The translations under genes were made by a program, and so were the position numbers. Source: Microbacterium sp. MYb45 (GTDB lineage: Bacteria > Actinomycetota > Actinomycetes > Actinomycetales > Microbacteriaceae). From it: a stretch of 64,000 nt of DNA. Positions 1-8,059 of the stretch are shown in pieces. The notes under the pieces are model-generated. The model was not told the DNA's origin. It did not search any database and worked only from the letters and a program-made list of their open reading frames with translations. The stretch spans positions 1 to 64,000 of the forward strand of contig NZ_PCPG01000001.1 of the NCBI RefSeq assembly GCF_002979655.1, read 5' to 3'. Position 1 is the stretch's first letter; each line of letters begins with the position of its first letter.

Positions 1-176
1 TCGACACCTCCGGATGGGAGATCCGCATGCGCCACGGCACACCCCACGTCCGCGGACCCGCCTGGTGGGACCCCACCAGACGCTGGCGCACCCCACAACC
101 CCCGACACCACGATCTGCGACACCACGAACAATGACCTCGCGCCACGACACGCGTTCTGTTCCGCTGCGGGTGTGA
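1..176 (+). CDS. DUF222/HNH endonuclease family protein, C-terminal end (partial)
   Basis: Reading codons from base 3 gives an open frame that enters from the left edge and stops at TGA 174-176. The visible tail contains WEIRMRHGTPHVRGPAWWDP followed by TRRWR. This matches the end of the DUF222 plus HNH proteins that are abundant and multicopy in Microbacteriaceae, where the HNH domain is followed by a 'GW-IRM--G-P-VR-P-W-DP---WR' tail. The HNH domain itself lies outside the window, so activity cannot be judged. The family assignment rests only on this short tail. Confidence 0.6.
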   Translation, partial: DTSGWEIRMRHGTPHVRGPAWWDPTRRWRTPQPPTPRSATPRTMTSRHDTRSVPLRV

Positions 177-195
177 CGAGCTGCTGCGGGTGTGA
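164..195. repeat. 13-bp direct repeat around the stop codon of the HNH gene
   Basis: GCTGCGGGTGTGA occurs at 164-176, where its last three bases are the stop codon, and again at 183-195. The spacing of 19 bp and exact identity suggest a small local duplication. No function is evident. Confidence 0.4.
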
Positions 196-229
196 TCTGT
201 CGTTGCCGGGAGGACGAGCGCCAGCCCAC

Positions 230-685
230 TCAGCGAACGAGGAGAGACACCGCGACGATGGCGAGGGAGACGGCGCCGAAGGCGGTGGCGAGCGCCGTCA
301 AGGCGAGAAGCATCCCGCCTCCGGGCATCGCCTCGGAAGAGAGCTCCGCCGGTGTGGAGAGGTCCGCCGGTGTGGAGAGGTCCGCCGGTGTGGAGAGCAC
401 CGCCGGTGTCGAGGAGTGCAGTGCGGCGGTCGTCTGCAGCTGCCGGCGCCGGGCGGCCACCCAGAACGTGCATGCAGCGCCGATGCCGACAACTCCCGGC
501 GCGAGTCCCCACGCAGCCGCGTCGGCCGGCAGCAGAAGGGGGAAGATCCTGAGGGAGACCACCGAGCCGATCGCGATGGCGAGCGCAGTCCGCCGCCACG
601 CGAGTTCCGTGCGCTCCGGCTGCAGTCCCGGATCGAACGGACCCGAGACGAGTGCCCCCGGGGGGATGTGCCCCTGACCGGTCAC
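230..685 (-). CDS. DUF202 family membrane protein with 6-residue tandem repeat
   Basis: A 151-residue protein with GTG start at 685-683, overlapping the stop of the upstream DUF202 gene by 4 bp (GTGA), so translation is probably coupled. The N-terminal part carries the DUF202 signature (PERTELAWRRTALAIAIGS) followed by two hydrophobic segments, and a third hydrophobic segment ends the protein. Between membrane segments 2 and 3 is an unusual linker made of four STPADL-like units encoded by 18-bp repeats. The family has no established biochemical function; a small inner-membrane protein is all that can be said. A longer in-frame extension upstream would run through the neighbouring gene and was not used. 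Confidence 0.75.
   Translation of the reverse strand: MTGQGHIPPGALVSGPFDPGLQPERTELAWRRTALAIAIGSVVSLRIFPLLLPADAAAWGLAPGVVGIGAACTFWVAARRRQLQTTAALHSSTPAVLSTPADLSTPADLSTPAELSSEAMPGGGMLLALTALATAFGAVSLAIVAVSLLVR
343..414. repeat. Four tandem 18-bp units within the DUF202 gene
   Basis: Units at 343-360, 361-378, 379-396 and 397-414. The two middle units are identical (GGTCCGCCGGTGTGGAGA) and the outer two differ at a few bases. Read on the minus strand they encode repeats of S-T-P-A-D/V/E-L in a membrane-protein loop. Because the unit is a multiple of three, copy-number change would keep the frame. Confidence 0.9.
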
Positions 686-1038
686 CGCCAGAGCACCCCC
701 GCCAGAACCAGCAGGCCGACGACCGTCACGACGACCGCGAGCACGACCGCAGAGAAGGCTCCCGGCAGCGGGCGCGACTGGCGCAGGGCGCGCTCCGCGC
801 GCATCCACTCCCACCAGGCGAGGGGCGCGACCGCCGTGCCGGTGATCATCAGCAGCAGTGAGGCCGCGAGGCGGAAACCGGCGTGCAGGTCGAGGCCCAG
901 GACTTCGAGGGCGACGCCACCCGCGATCAGCGCGAGGCCGGTGCGGGTCCACGCGAGGAACGTGCGCTCGTTCGCCAGAGAGAAACGCGGATCGGGTTCT
1001 TCGCCGGTGCCGAACACCGAGGCGGGGAAACGTCGCAT
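682..1038 (-). CDS. YidH-type DUF202 family membrane protein
   Basis: A 118-residue protein with the DUF202 motif FSLANERTFLAWTRTGLALI near residues 19-38 and three hydrophobic segments, the usual architecture and length of YidH-like proteins. It is the first gene of a two-gene unit with the second DUF202 protein, overlapping it by 4 bp. The ATG at 1038 lies exactly 6 nt after a TACGAT box (1050-1045 on the minus strand), consistent with a leaderless transcript. Function is unknown for the family. Confidence 0.85.
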   Translation of the reverse strand: MRRFPASVFGTGEEPDPRFSLANERTFLAWTRTGLALIAGGVALEVLGLDLHAGFRLAASLLLMITGTAVAPLAWWEWMRAERALRQSRPLPGAFSAVVLAVVVTVVGLLVLAGVLWR

Positions 1039-1097
1039 CGCCTCATCGTAGCGGCGGGGTGCGGCGGGGTGCGGCGCTCGCGGGAGAGCGACCGTCG

Positions 1098-1748
1098 TCA
1101 GGAGATCGTGATCTCGAAGCCGGTCGCGGTGGGGGTCACAGCCACCTGTGAGAGATCCGTGACCAGGACTGTCGGGTTGTGTGCTGCCGCGTGCTTCCCG
1201 ACGCCGACGACCCGCATACCGGCCGCGAGACCCGCCTGGATTCCCGCGCCGGAGTCCTCGAACACGATGCAGTCCGCGGGGTCGATCCCCAGCAGGCCCG
1301 CGGCGCGGACGAATCCCTCGGGATCGGGCTTGGAGGCGGAGACGTCTTCGGCGGTCACGCTGCGCTCGGGGACGGTGAGCCCGGCGGCCTGCATCCGAGC
1401 GGTCATGAGGGCGACGTTGGCGGAGGTGACGATCGCGTGCGGGAACGGCTGCAGCGCCTCGAGCAGCGCCCGTGCGCCCGGGATCTCGATCACACCGTCG
1501 ACATCACTCGCCTCCGTGGCGAGCATGACCTCGTTCTCACGGAGGTTGATGGCATGGTCGCGCTCGGGCAGCATGATCGCCATGCTCTGGTGACCCTGGC
1601 GGCCGTGCACGACGCGGAGCACCGTCTCGCGGTCGATGCCGTGCGGCTCCGCCCAGGCGAGCCAGAGCCGCTCCACGACAGCTGTCGAATCGACGAGGGT
1701 CCCGTCCATGTCGAGAAGGACGGCGCGGGCGGCGAGAGTCTGGGGCAC
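1098..1748 (-). CDS. HAD-superfamily sugar-phosphatase-like hydrolase
   Basis: A 216-residue haloacid-dehalogenase-type phosphatase. Motif I is LLDMDGTLVDS (about residues 11-21), with Asp13 as predicted nucleophile and Asp15 as general acid. Motif II is the TSAN region near residue 110, motif III is the KPDPEGF lysine near residue 140, and motif IV is FEDSGAGIQAG. An all-alpha cap lies between motifs I and II, as in YfbT/DOG-like sugar phosphatases. The substrate cannot be predicted. The start is GTG, preceded at 6 nt by TAGCCT (1760-1755), a leaderless-type arrangement. Confidence 0.85.
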   Translation of the reverse strand: MPQTLAARAVLLDMDGTLVDSTAVVERLWLAWAEPHGIDRETVLRVVHGRQGHQSMAIMLPERDHAINLRENEVMLATEASDVDGVIEIPGARALLEALQPFPHAIVTSANVALMTARMQAAGLTVPERSVTAEDVSASKPDPEGFVRAAGLLGIDPADCIVFEDSGAGIQAGLAAGMRVVGVGKHAAAHNPTVLVTDLSQVAVTPTATGFEITIS

Positions 1749-1818
1749 CCCTCCAGGCTAGTGCGGGCCGGATCGGACGCCTGCCGACTTCTATGATGTG
1801 GACCGGGAGGCACGGACG

Positions 1819-2961
1819 ATGAATGCACTCGCGAAGAGAGTCGTGCAGGTGCTGCGGCAGGTGCGGGGTCCCGACACGGCGGATGCCGTGTTCGAGGCGA
1901 CTGCGCTGATCGTCGGCGCCGGGTTCCTCGTGATCGGCTTCCTCGTCGCGCTCCCGGTGTTCTGGGGACATGATCTGGCGATCAGCGGCAGCGGTTCGAT
2001 CGGTGTCTTCGCCGCGTTCGGCGGAGCGATCACCGCGGCCATCGCCTTCGCCCTCGGACGCATCGCGGTGCGGCCGGAACAGGTGGATCCGGCCGCGGTC
2101 CGCGACGGCTTCACCGTGCCGGGCGATCGACTGCGCTGGTACGACCTCGCCGCCATCGCGTTCGCGCACGCGGCGATCGCCTACCTCGGCTGGCTCGGCG
2201 TCGCGGAGCTCCTCGAGCGGAGCTTCACGGATGCGCCGGTGTTCGCCTTTCCCGGCGCGGTGCTGGTGGCGGTCGCGTTCGCTCTGACCGGCTACGTCTC
2301 GTTTCTCAGCGCGGTGGCGCTCACGCCCATGGTCCTCTCGCTCGTGCTCGCGGTCTTCCTCGTCGTCGGCGCCTTCGCCAGCATGCTCGCCTCCAGCGAC
2401 GTGCACTGGTGGCGCGACAACCTGTCGGCGCTCGGGATGAGCAGCAACAGCTCATCCGTGGCCTTCAACGCGACCCTGATCATCGCCGGCGTCATGGTGA
2501 CGACCATCGCCCGGTACGCGACAGCCGGGCTCCCCGCCGACGATCCCGCCGACCGCCGCGGACGTTTCCTCGTGCGCGGAGGTCTGATCCTCCTGGGGAT
2601 CTTCCTCGCCTGTGTCGGGCTGTTCCCCGTCGACGAGTTCTTCCTCCTGCACAACACCGTCGCGACCGGCATGACGGTCGTGTTCGGCGTCGTCGTGGTG
2701 GGACTGCCGTGGCTCCTGCCCAGCATCCCGAAGGTGTTCGTGGGCTTCGGCTGGGCCTTCGTGCTGGTGATCATCCTGCTGGCCGCATTCTTCGCGGTCG
2801 GTTACTACAACCTCACCGCGGTCGAACTCATCGCCGCAGTGCTGATCTTCAGCTGGATCATCGTCTTCCTGCGCACGGCGGGCTCGATCGGAACAGCGCC
2901 GCCCGCCCGCATCGACGAGGTCGAGCGGACGGGCGGCACCGTGCCGGGGGCTGCGGCGTGA
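1819..2961 (+). CDS. DUF998-like multi-pass membrane protein
   Basis: A 380-residue integral membrane protein with about ten hydrophobic segments. The ATG at 1819 is chosen because GGGAGG (1805-1810) precedes it at normal spacing; an in-frame GTG at 1798 would put this site inside the gene. A TATGAT box at 1792-1797 could be the -10 element. Central features HWWRDNLSALG and GLFPVDEFFLLHNTVA resemble DUF998 proteins, where an NLS-LG motif and an FP-D-----H motif are conserved. No transport or enzymatic role is assigned. It ends 3 bp before the convergent permease gene. Confidence 0.65.
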   Translation: MNALAKRVVQVLRQVRGPDTADAVFEATALIVGAGFLVIGFLVALPVFWGHDLAISGSGSIGVFAAFGGAITAAIAFALGRIAVRPEQVDPAAVRDGFTVPGDRLRWYDLAAIAFAHAAIAYLGWLGVAELLERSFTDAPVFAFPGAVLVAVAFALTGYVSFLSAVALTPMVLSLVLAVFLVVGAFASMLASSDVHWWRDNLSALGMSSNSSSVAFNATLIIAGVMVTTIARYATAGLPADDPADRRGRFLVRGGLILLGIFLACVGLFPVDEFFLLHNTVATGMTVVFGVVVVGLPWLLPSIPKVFVGFGWAFVLVIILLAAFFAVGYYNLTAVELIAAVLIFSWIIVFLRTAGSIGTAPPARIDEVERTGGTVPGAAA

Positions 2962-2964
2962 GCG

Positions 2965-3891
2965 TCAGCCCTTCACACCACTGGCGGCGATTCCGGCGAC
3001 GAACACCCGCTGCGTGACCAGGAACACCAGGAGCGTCGGAAGCGACGCGATGATCGCACCGGCCAGCACCACGTTCTGATACTCGAAGCTCATCGTGTAG
3101 GACATGAGCCTGTTCAGGGTCAGGACCACCGGGTAGAGCGCCTCCGAACGCAGGATCGAGAGCGGCCAGATGAAGTTGTTCCACGCATAGACGAACATGA
3201 AGACGGCGAGCGTGACGATCGCGGGCTTCAGCAGCGGAACGACGAACTGCCAGACGATCCGGAACTCTCCGGCGCCGTCCATCCTGGCCGCTTCGATGAG
3301 TTCGTCCGGAATGTCGCGGATGAACTGCCGCATCAGGAAGATGCCGAACGCGTTCGCCAACCACGGCAGCATCACGCCGAGATACGTGTCGGAGAGTCCC
3401 ATGCTGTTGACCAGGTAGTACAGCGGCACCAGGGTCACGATCGGGGGCAGGAACATCGTCGCGACGATCGACCAGAAGAGCAGATCGCGCCCCTTGAAGG
3501 TGTGCTTGGCGAACACGTACCCCGCAAGGATGCTGGTGGCGAGGACACTGAGGGTGCTGCCACCGGCGATGATGAGGCTGTTCATCATGGACTGCATGAA
3601 CGGCACTGCCGTCAGCGCGGTCGCGGCCTGATCGAGCGTCGGGTCGGTCGGGAACCAGGTCGGCGGGATCTGGGAGAACTCCGCGGGCGACTTCAGCGCC
3701 GAGATCACCAGCCAGTACAGCGGGAACAGCGGCACCAGGGCGACGATCGCCAGCAGCACGTAGAGTCCAGCCGTCGACAGCCGCCGCCGCATCGGAACCG
3801 GACGCCGAGAGGCCGGCGCCGTCTTCGGCTTCGGCTTCGGAGCCCGAGGCGGCGTGGAGGTCGGGGGCGAGGTGCTGGTCTGAAGACTCAT
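2965..3891 (-). CDS. Carbohydrate ABC transporter permease (MalG type)
   Basis: A 308-residue inner-membrane permease with a Pro/Lys-rich cytoplasmic N-terminus (about 35 residues) and six predicted helices. The coupling-helix EAA motif is EAARMDGAGEFRIVWQFVVP, followed by LLKPAIVTL. It is the last gene of a minus-strand operon, overlapping the upstream permease by 4 bp (3888-3891). With its partner it should form the membrane channel of a CUT1-type sugar importer. The location with murQ, a BadF-type kinase and an RpiR regulator suggests an amino-sugar or muropeptide-derived substrate, which is inference. No ATPase gene lies in the operon. Confidence 0.9.
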   Translation of the reverse strand: MSLQTSTSPPTSTPPRAPKPKPKTAPASRRPVPMRRRLSTAGLYVLLAIVALVPLFPLYWLVISALKSPAEFSQIPPTWFPTDPTLDQAATALTAVPFMQSMMNSLIIAGGSTLSVLATSILAGYVFAKHTFKGRDLLFWSIVATMFLPPIVTLVPLYYLVNSMGLSDTYLGVMLPWLANAFGIFLMRQFIRDIPDELIEAARMDGAGEFRIVWQFVVPLLKPAIVTLAVFMFVYAWNNFIWPLSILRSEALYPVVLTLNRLMSYTMSFEYQNVVLAGAIIASLPTLLVFLVTQRVFVAGIAASGVKG

Positions 3892-4823
3892 CGCGTGCGT
3901 CCCTTCATGATGATGCCGAGGACCCCGCCGACGGCGATGATCATGAGGAACAGCGAGACCGCGAGGGCCGAGGACTCACCGGCCATGCCGTACTGGAACG
4001 CGGTGCGCTGGATCTCGAACGAGACCATGTTGGTCGAGTTCGCGGGCCCGCCCTGGGTGAGGAGGTAGATCGGATCGAACACCTGGATCGAGTTGATGAA
4101 GGTCATCAGCACCACGAACACCAGCGACGGGCGCAGCAGCGGGATCGTGATCGACCAGGTCTGACGGACGATGCCCGCGCCGTCGATGCGTGCGGCCTCG
4201 TAGAGGTCCTCGGAGATCTGGGTGAGCCCGGCGATGAGCAGGATGACGTAGTAGCCGAGCATCTGCCAGACGTTGAAGATCACGAGCGAGACCAGGGCCC
4301 ACTGCGGGTCGCTGAGCCATCCGGGCGGGTCTATCCCGACCGCGGCGACCATGGTGCTCAGCGGGCCGTAGCCGGGCGCGTAGATGTTGCTCCAGATGAT
4401 CACGATCGCGATCGTCGGGATCACATAGGTCGCGAAGAGCAGCACCCGCACGATGCCCTTGCCCTTGAGGCGCGGAAAGTACAGCAGGAGCGCGATCAGC
4501 AGGGCGATCGGCACGGTGATGACGATCGACAGCAGCACGTAGAGGGCAGTGTTGCCGAGCGCCTGCACTCTGGTCGCATCGGCGAACAGCCCGGAGTAGT
4601 TGTCGAGCCCCACCCACGTCATCTCGGTGATGGGGGTGAACATCGACCAGCGGTGGAAGCTGATCCAGACCGTCATCAGGGTGGGGATGAGGGTGAAGAC
4701 GCCGATGATGAGCAGCGCCGGGCTGAGGAACAGCGCCGACCAGCGTCGGGTGGAGGCGATGCTCCGGCGCTTCGAGGTGCGCGCGACGGGCGGCGCGGCG
4801 GCGGGACGTTCGAGGGTCGTCAA
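3888..4823 (-). CDS. Carbohydrate ABC transporter permease (MalF/UgpA type)
   Basis: A 311-residue permease with six predicted helices and the EAA motif EAARIDGAGIVRQTWSITIP before LLRPSLVFV. It pairs with the downstream MalG-type subunit, with a 4-bp ATGA overlap. It lies 58 bp downstream of the binding-protein gene, and that gap holds a perfect 13-bp GC hairpin, which could make permease levels lower than those of the binding protein. Substrate is not evident from sequence alone. Confidence 0.9.
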   Translation of the reverse strand: MTTLERPAAAPPVARTSKRRSIASTRRWSALFLSPALLIIGVFTLIPTLMTVWISFHRWSMFTPITEMTWVGLDNYSGLFADATRVQALGNTALYVLLSIVITVPIALLIALLLYFPRLKGKGIVRVLLFATYVIPTIAIVIIWSNIYAPGYGPLSTMVAAVGIDPPGWLSDPQWALVSLVIFNVWQMLGYYVILLIAGLTQISEDLYEAARIDGAGIVRQTWSITIPLLRPSLVFVVLMTFINSIQVFDPIYLLTQGGPANSTNMVSFEIQRTAFQYGMAGESSALAVSLFLMIIAVGGVLGIIMKGRTR

Positions 4824-4843
4824 GTCAGGCCTTTCGGGAGGAT

Positions 4844-4875
4844 GGCGGGGAGGCGGTCGAGGCCGCCTCCCCGCC
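4844..4875. terminator. Intercistronic hairpin after the binding-protein gene
   Basis: Perfect inverted repeat GGCGGGGAGGCGG (4844-4856) and CCGCCTCCCCGCC (4863-4875) with a 6-nt loop, lying between the binding-protein stop (4882) and the permease start (4823). There is no T tract. Within an ABC operon such a hairpin usually acts as a partial terminator or as a block to 3' decay; which applies here is inference. Confidence 0.75.
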
Positions 4876-4881
4876 GGGGTG

Positions 4882-6198
4882 TCACTGAGCGGCGCTGAGC
4901 GCGGCGTCGACGTCGCGAGCGGCGTTCTCCATCGCCGTCTTCGCGTCGACCTGACCGTTCACGAGTGCCTCCAGCTGTCGCTGCAGGGCATCGGTCGCAG
5001 CCGGTCCGCCGAGCACGGTCGGGAACGGGGTCGCGTTCTCCAGAGCCGTCACGTACGACGACAGGAACGGCGTCTCCAGCTCGGCGGCGTGCGCCTCCAG
5101 GTCGGAGGAACGCGTGGGCAGGATCCCCATCGACAGCAGGATGTCGGCCATCGCCGAGGAACCGGCTTCGCCGGAGTCCGGGCCGTTGAGGTAGGTGAGG
5201 AACTCCCACGCCGCCTCCTGACGCGCGTCGGAGGCCTTGCCGTTGACCATCGTCATCCAGGAGTACGAGATCGACGAGGACTCATCGCCGCTGGGGCCGA
5301 CCGGGATCGGCGCGGTGGCGACGTTCTCGAAGTCATCGCCCATACCGTCGCGGAGCGCGCTCTCCCACCAGTTGGCCATGACGATCATGCCGGTCTGACC
5401 GTTCACGAAGGCGTCGAGGTACGGGCCGGTGGTGTTGGCGTTCGCCGTCGACTTCCTGGGGTCGCTCGACCCGTCGGCGACCAGCTTCTCGTACAGTTCC
5501 GCCGTCTCGAGGGCTTCCGGGCTGGTCAGCTCGGAAGCCGTGCCCTCCTCGTTCAGGAACGAGCCGCCGTTCGACGCGAGCAGCGACAGGAACGGATGCA
5601 CCACGCCGGAGTTCCAGCCGGTGATGAGGCCGAAGCCCTGCTGGTCTCCGGTGGTGAGCTTCGCGGAATCCTCCACGAGGGCGTCCCAATCGGCCGGAGG
5701 CTCGGCGATGCCCGCCGCGTCGAACAGCGCGGAGTTGTAGTTGAGCTGGTACAGGTCGATCTCGTTCGGGATGCCGTACACGTCGCCGCCGTTGCTCGCC
5801 GCCGAGACGACGCCGGCCGGCCAGTTCTCCGTGACCTCGTCGGCGACGTCGGCGGGCGCGGCAGCGGCGAGACCGTCGCGCACCAGCTCGGGCAGCCACG
5901 CGTCGTAGATGCCGACGATCGCCGGGCCGTCCGCCGACGCACCCTGCGTACGCAGGGTCGAGAGCAGGTTGCCGAACGGGACCGCCTGCACCTTGACGGT
6001 GATGTCGGGGTGGTCTTCGGTGAACGCCGCGCCGGCGGCCTCCAGCATCGCGACCTGGTCCGGTCCCCAGTGCGTGAGGAAGGTGAGTTCCTGGGGGCCG
6101 CCGGCATCGCCGGAGCCGCCGGAAGAGCCGGAGCAGCCGGCGAGGGTCAGCGTCGTCGCGAGCCCCAGAGCGGTGACCGCGAGAAGTGATTTCTTCAT
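4882..6198 (-). CDS. Sugar ABC transporter substrate-binding lipoprotein
   Basis: A 438-residue family-1 extracellular solute-binding protein. It begins MKKSLLAVTALGLATTLTLA followed by GC, a lipoprotein signal with lipobox LAGC, then a Gly/Ser linker before the mature domain. The start ATG at 6198 is preceded by GAAGGA. Typical CUT1 features are visible: LTFLTHWG, FTEDHPDITVKVQAVPFGNL, a YDAWLPEL segment and a C-terminal helical lobe. It is the substrate receptor for the two downstream permeases. Context points to an amino sugar or cell-wall fragment; the protein gives no direct substrate signature. Confidence 0.9.
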   Translation of the reverse strand: MKKSLLAVTALGLATTLTLAGCSGSSGGSGDAGGPQELTFLTHWGPDQVAMLEAAGAAFTEDHPDITVKVQAVPFGNLLSTLRTQGASADGPAIVGIYDAWLPELVRDGLAAAAPADVADEVTENWPAGVVSAASNGGDVYGIPNEIDLYQLNYNSALFDAAGIAEPPADWDALVEDSAKLTTGDQQGFGLITGWNSGVVHPFLSLLASNGGSFLNEEGTASELTSPEALETAELYEKLVADGSSDPRKSTANANTTGPYLDAFVNGQTGMIVMANWWESALRDGMGDDFENVATAPIPVGPSGDESSSISYSWMTMVNGKASDARQEAAWEFLTYLNGPDSGEAGSSAMADILLSMGILPTRSSDLEAHAAELETPFLSSYVTALENATPFPTVLGGPAATDALQRQLEALVNGQVDAKTAMENAARDVDAALSAAQ

Positions 6199-6238
6199 GG
6201 TTCCTTCGTTTCTGTGCGTATCGGGTGGGTGAGGAGGA

Positions 6239-6931
6239 TCAGGGGCCTGCGAGGGTGAACTTCTCGGCCCCCGCAGATCGGAATGCGGCTGCGCGCCGCT
6301 CACCGACCAGGCAGCCCTTGACCTGCATGAGCGCGGAGTAGTAGTCGATGAAGCGGAAGCCGTAGGTCTCGCCGCGCGCGAAGGCGTGCTCCTGGATTCC
6401 GGTGAGCCAGAGGTCGAACGCCTCGTCGGGGATGCCGAAGAACGTGTCCGCCTCGAACCCCTCCATGTCCTCCCAGTTCTCGGCGTGCAGGATCCGCGGA
6501 ACGGAATGCCGCGCCGCCTCGATCTCCTCGAGAGGGATGGAGGCGAGGAAGGCGCCGCGGAGGGCCGCCTGCGCCGCGCGCTCGTGGTCCCGGTGCATGG
6601 AGTGCACCCAGTGGGTGATCAGGACATCGGGCTTGGTCGCACGGATGATCTCGGCGATCTGCTCGGCGACCGCCTCGTCATCCGGGAGGAACCCGTCGGA
6701 GTAGTCGAGGGTGATCAGCTCAGCGCCGATCGTCTCGGCGAAGAAGCGGGCCTCGTGGAGTTTCTGCTCGCGGTAGACGCTCGGTGCGACCGTCGGATGC
6801 CCGCGCTCGCCGTAGGTGCAGTCGACGATGATGGCGCGGCCGCCCTCGAGGACGACCTTGGCGAGTGTGGGGCCCGCCGTCAGCTCCATGTCGCCGATGT
6901 GGCCGCCGACCGCGATGACGGTGTTAGACAT
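6239..6931 (-). CDS. PIG-L/LmbE-family N-acetyl sugar deacetylase
   Basis: A 230-residue predicted zinc deacetylase. Instead of the common PHPDDE motif it has GGHIGDMELTAG (His11, Asp14 and Glu16 nearby), a variant found in a branch of the family. The second metal/catalytic motif THWVHSMHRDHERAA supplies further His and Asp residues. PIG-L enzymes remove acetyl groups from N-acetylglucosamine-containing substrates. It overlaps the upstream GNAT gene by 8 bp and precedes the binding-protein gene by 40 bp, so deacetylation of an imported amino sugar is plausible. The substrate is inferred from context only. Confidence 0.8.
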   Translation of the reverse strand: MSNTVIAVGGHIGDMELTAGPTLAKVVLEGGRAIIVDCTYGERGHPTVAPSVYREQKLHEARFFAETIGAELITLDYSDGFLPDDEAVAEQIAEIIRATKPDVLITHWVHSMHRDHERAAQAALRGAFLASIPLEEIEAARHSVPRILHAENWEDMEGFEADTFFGIPDEAFDLWLTGIQEHAFARGETYGFRFIDYYSALMQVKGCLVGERRAAAFRSAGAEKFTLAGP

Positions 6932-7907
6932 TGCTCTCTCCGATCTCTGCGCGCAGGATGTCGAATGTGCGGGTCGCGGCGAACCCGGTCTTGGCGTACA
7001 GGGCCGATGCGGTCGATCCCTCATCGGCCCAGAGGAACCAGGCGCTGTGTGCGCCGAGGGCGGTCATCCGCTCCAGGGTCAGGTGGAGAAGCGCCTTGCC
7101 GAGTCCCGTTCCGCGGCTCTCCGGGAGCACACCGAAGGGGCCGAAGCGCTCGATCACGGACTCGTAGGTGCCGTGCATGGCCCAGCCGAGTACCGTGCCC
7201 TCAGGGTTCTTGGCGATGAGGATGCGTTCCAGCGGCAGCCCGCCGAGAACGCCTTCGCGGATCGCACGCGCCCAGTCGGAATTGAAGGCTTCGCCGGCGA
7301 TGCGGATCAACGGCACGAGGTCGTCGTCGCTCGGCGTTCCGAGATACCACCCGTCGGCGCGCAGCGCTTCGATCCGAGAGCGGACGTCGTCGGGCATCTG
7401 ATAGCCGATCAGTGAACGGTCCATCGCGCTCGGACGCTCGATGCGAGAGAACCCCAACGATTCGAGCAGTGCCGACGCGGCGGGGTAGCGGGCGGTATCG
7501 AGACCGGGCAGCACGTAGTTCGGCGTGTACGCCGAGAAGACGACCTCGGTCGCGCCGTGCGAGCGGAGCCAGCCGATCGCCTGGATCAGCAGACTGCGCC
7601 CGAGACCGTGTCCGCGCTGCTCGGGGACGACGAAGAAGAACGGGATCCACCCGGTCTCCGGCTGGAGATCGCCGGCGTCGTGTGCGATGCGGCGGCGGAC
7701 GGCATAGGCCGCTCCGACGATCGCGCCGTCGCGCTCGGCGATGAGGAGGCCGTCCGCATCGAAGTTCCGATCGAGCAGGACCAGATCGCGCAGTCGTGCG
7801 GGGGTGATCCCGTCCTGCGGGGCGGATCGGGTCCAGGCCTCGGCGAGAGCAGCGCTCTCACCGGGTCGGAAGGGGCGCACCATCGTGGTGCCGTGCTCAT
7901 ACGTCAA
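6924..7907 (-). CDS. Two-domain GNAT acetyltransferase
   Basis: A 327-residue protein with two GNAT folds: residues about 10-150 (acetyl-CoA motif VVPEQRGHGLGRSLL) and about 190-325 (motif VLPESRGTGLGKALL). I chose the TTG at 7907 because GAGAGG precedes it by 9 nt; an ATG 17 codons further upstream has no comparable site and another ATG lies 8 codons inside. Being co-transcribed with a PIG-L deacetylase suggests acetylation and deacetylation of related amino-sugar substrates, which is inference. The duplicated domain may mean that one copy is non-catalytic. Confidence 0.8.
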   Translation of the reverse strand: MTYEHGTTMVRPFRPGESAALAEAWTRSAPQDGITPARLRDLVLLDRNFDADGLLIAERDGAIVGAAYAVRRRIAHDAGDLQPETGWIPFFFVVPEQRGHGLGRSLLIQAIGWLRSHGATEVVFSAYTPNYVLPGLDTARYPAASALLESLGFSRIERPSAMDRSLIGYQMPDDVRSRIEALRADGWYLGTPSDDDLVPLIRIAGEAFNSDWARAIREGVLGGLPLERILIAKNPEGTVLGWAMHGTYESVIERFGPFGVLPESRGTGLGKALLHLTLERMTALGAHSAWFLWADEGSTASALYAKTGFAATRTFDILRAEIGESNV

Positions 7908-7976
7908 CGTCGTCGTCCTCTCGCCTTCGGGTGTGGCCAGTATGGCAACAATGTTCAAGAAAGTCGAGAGATGCGT

Positions 7977-8008
7977 AGATCGTTTACATCACGGAAATAT
8001 GACGATCT
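7977..8008. promoter_or_regulatory. 7-bp inverted repeat upstream of the GNAT-PIG-L-transporter genes
   Basis: AGATCGT (7977-7983) and ACGATCT (8002-8008) form a perfect inverted repeat with an 18-nt spacer in the 152-bp gap between the RpiR gene and the GNAT gene. It may be an operator for the transporter operon or a weak hairpin. The spacer and surroundings are AT-richer than the coding DNA. Confidence 0.35.
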
Positions 8009-8059
8009 CGCCGCCGGTCGCCGTGGGTGTCGAACCTGCGGGAGGAGGCCGGCGCGAGC

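Noticed and set aside
4600..6189. A 529-codon plus-strand frame opposite the sugar-binding-protein gene
   Set aside because: Antisense to a complete lipoprotein with signal peptide; Arg/Gly/Val-rich without domains.
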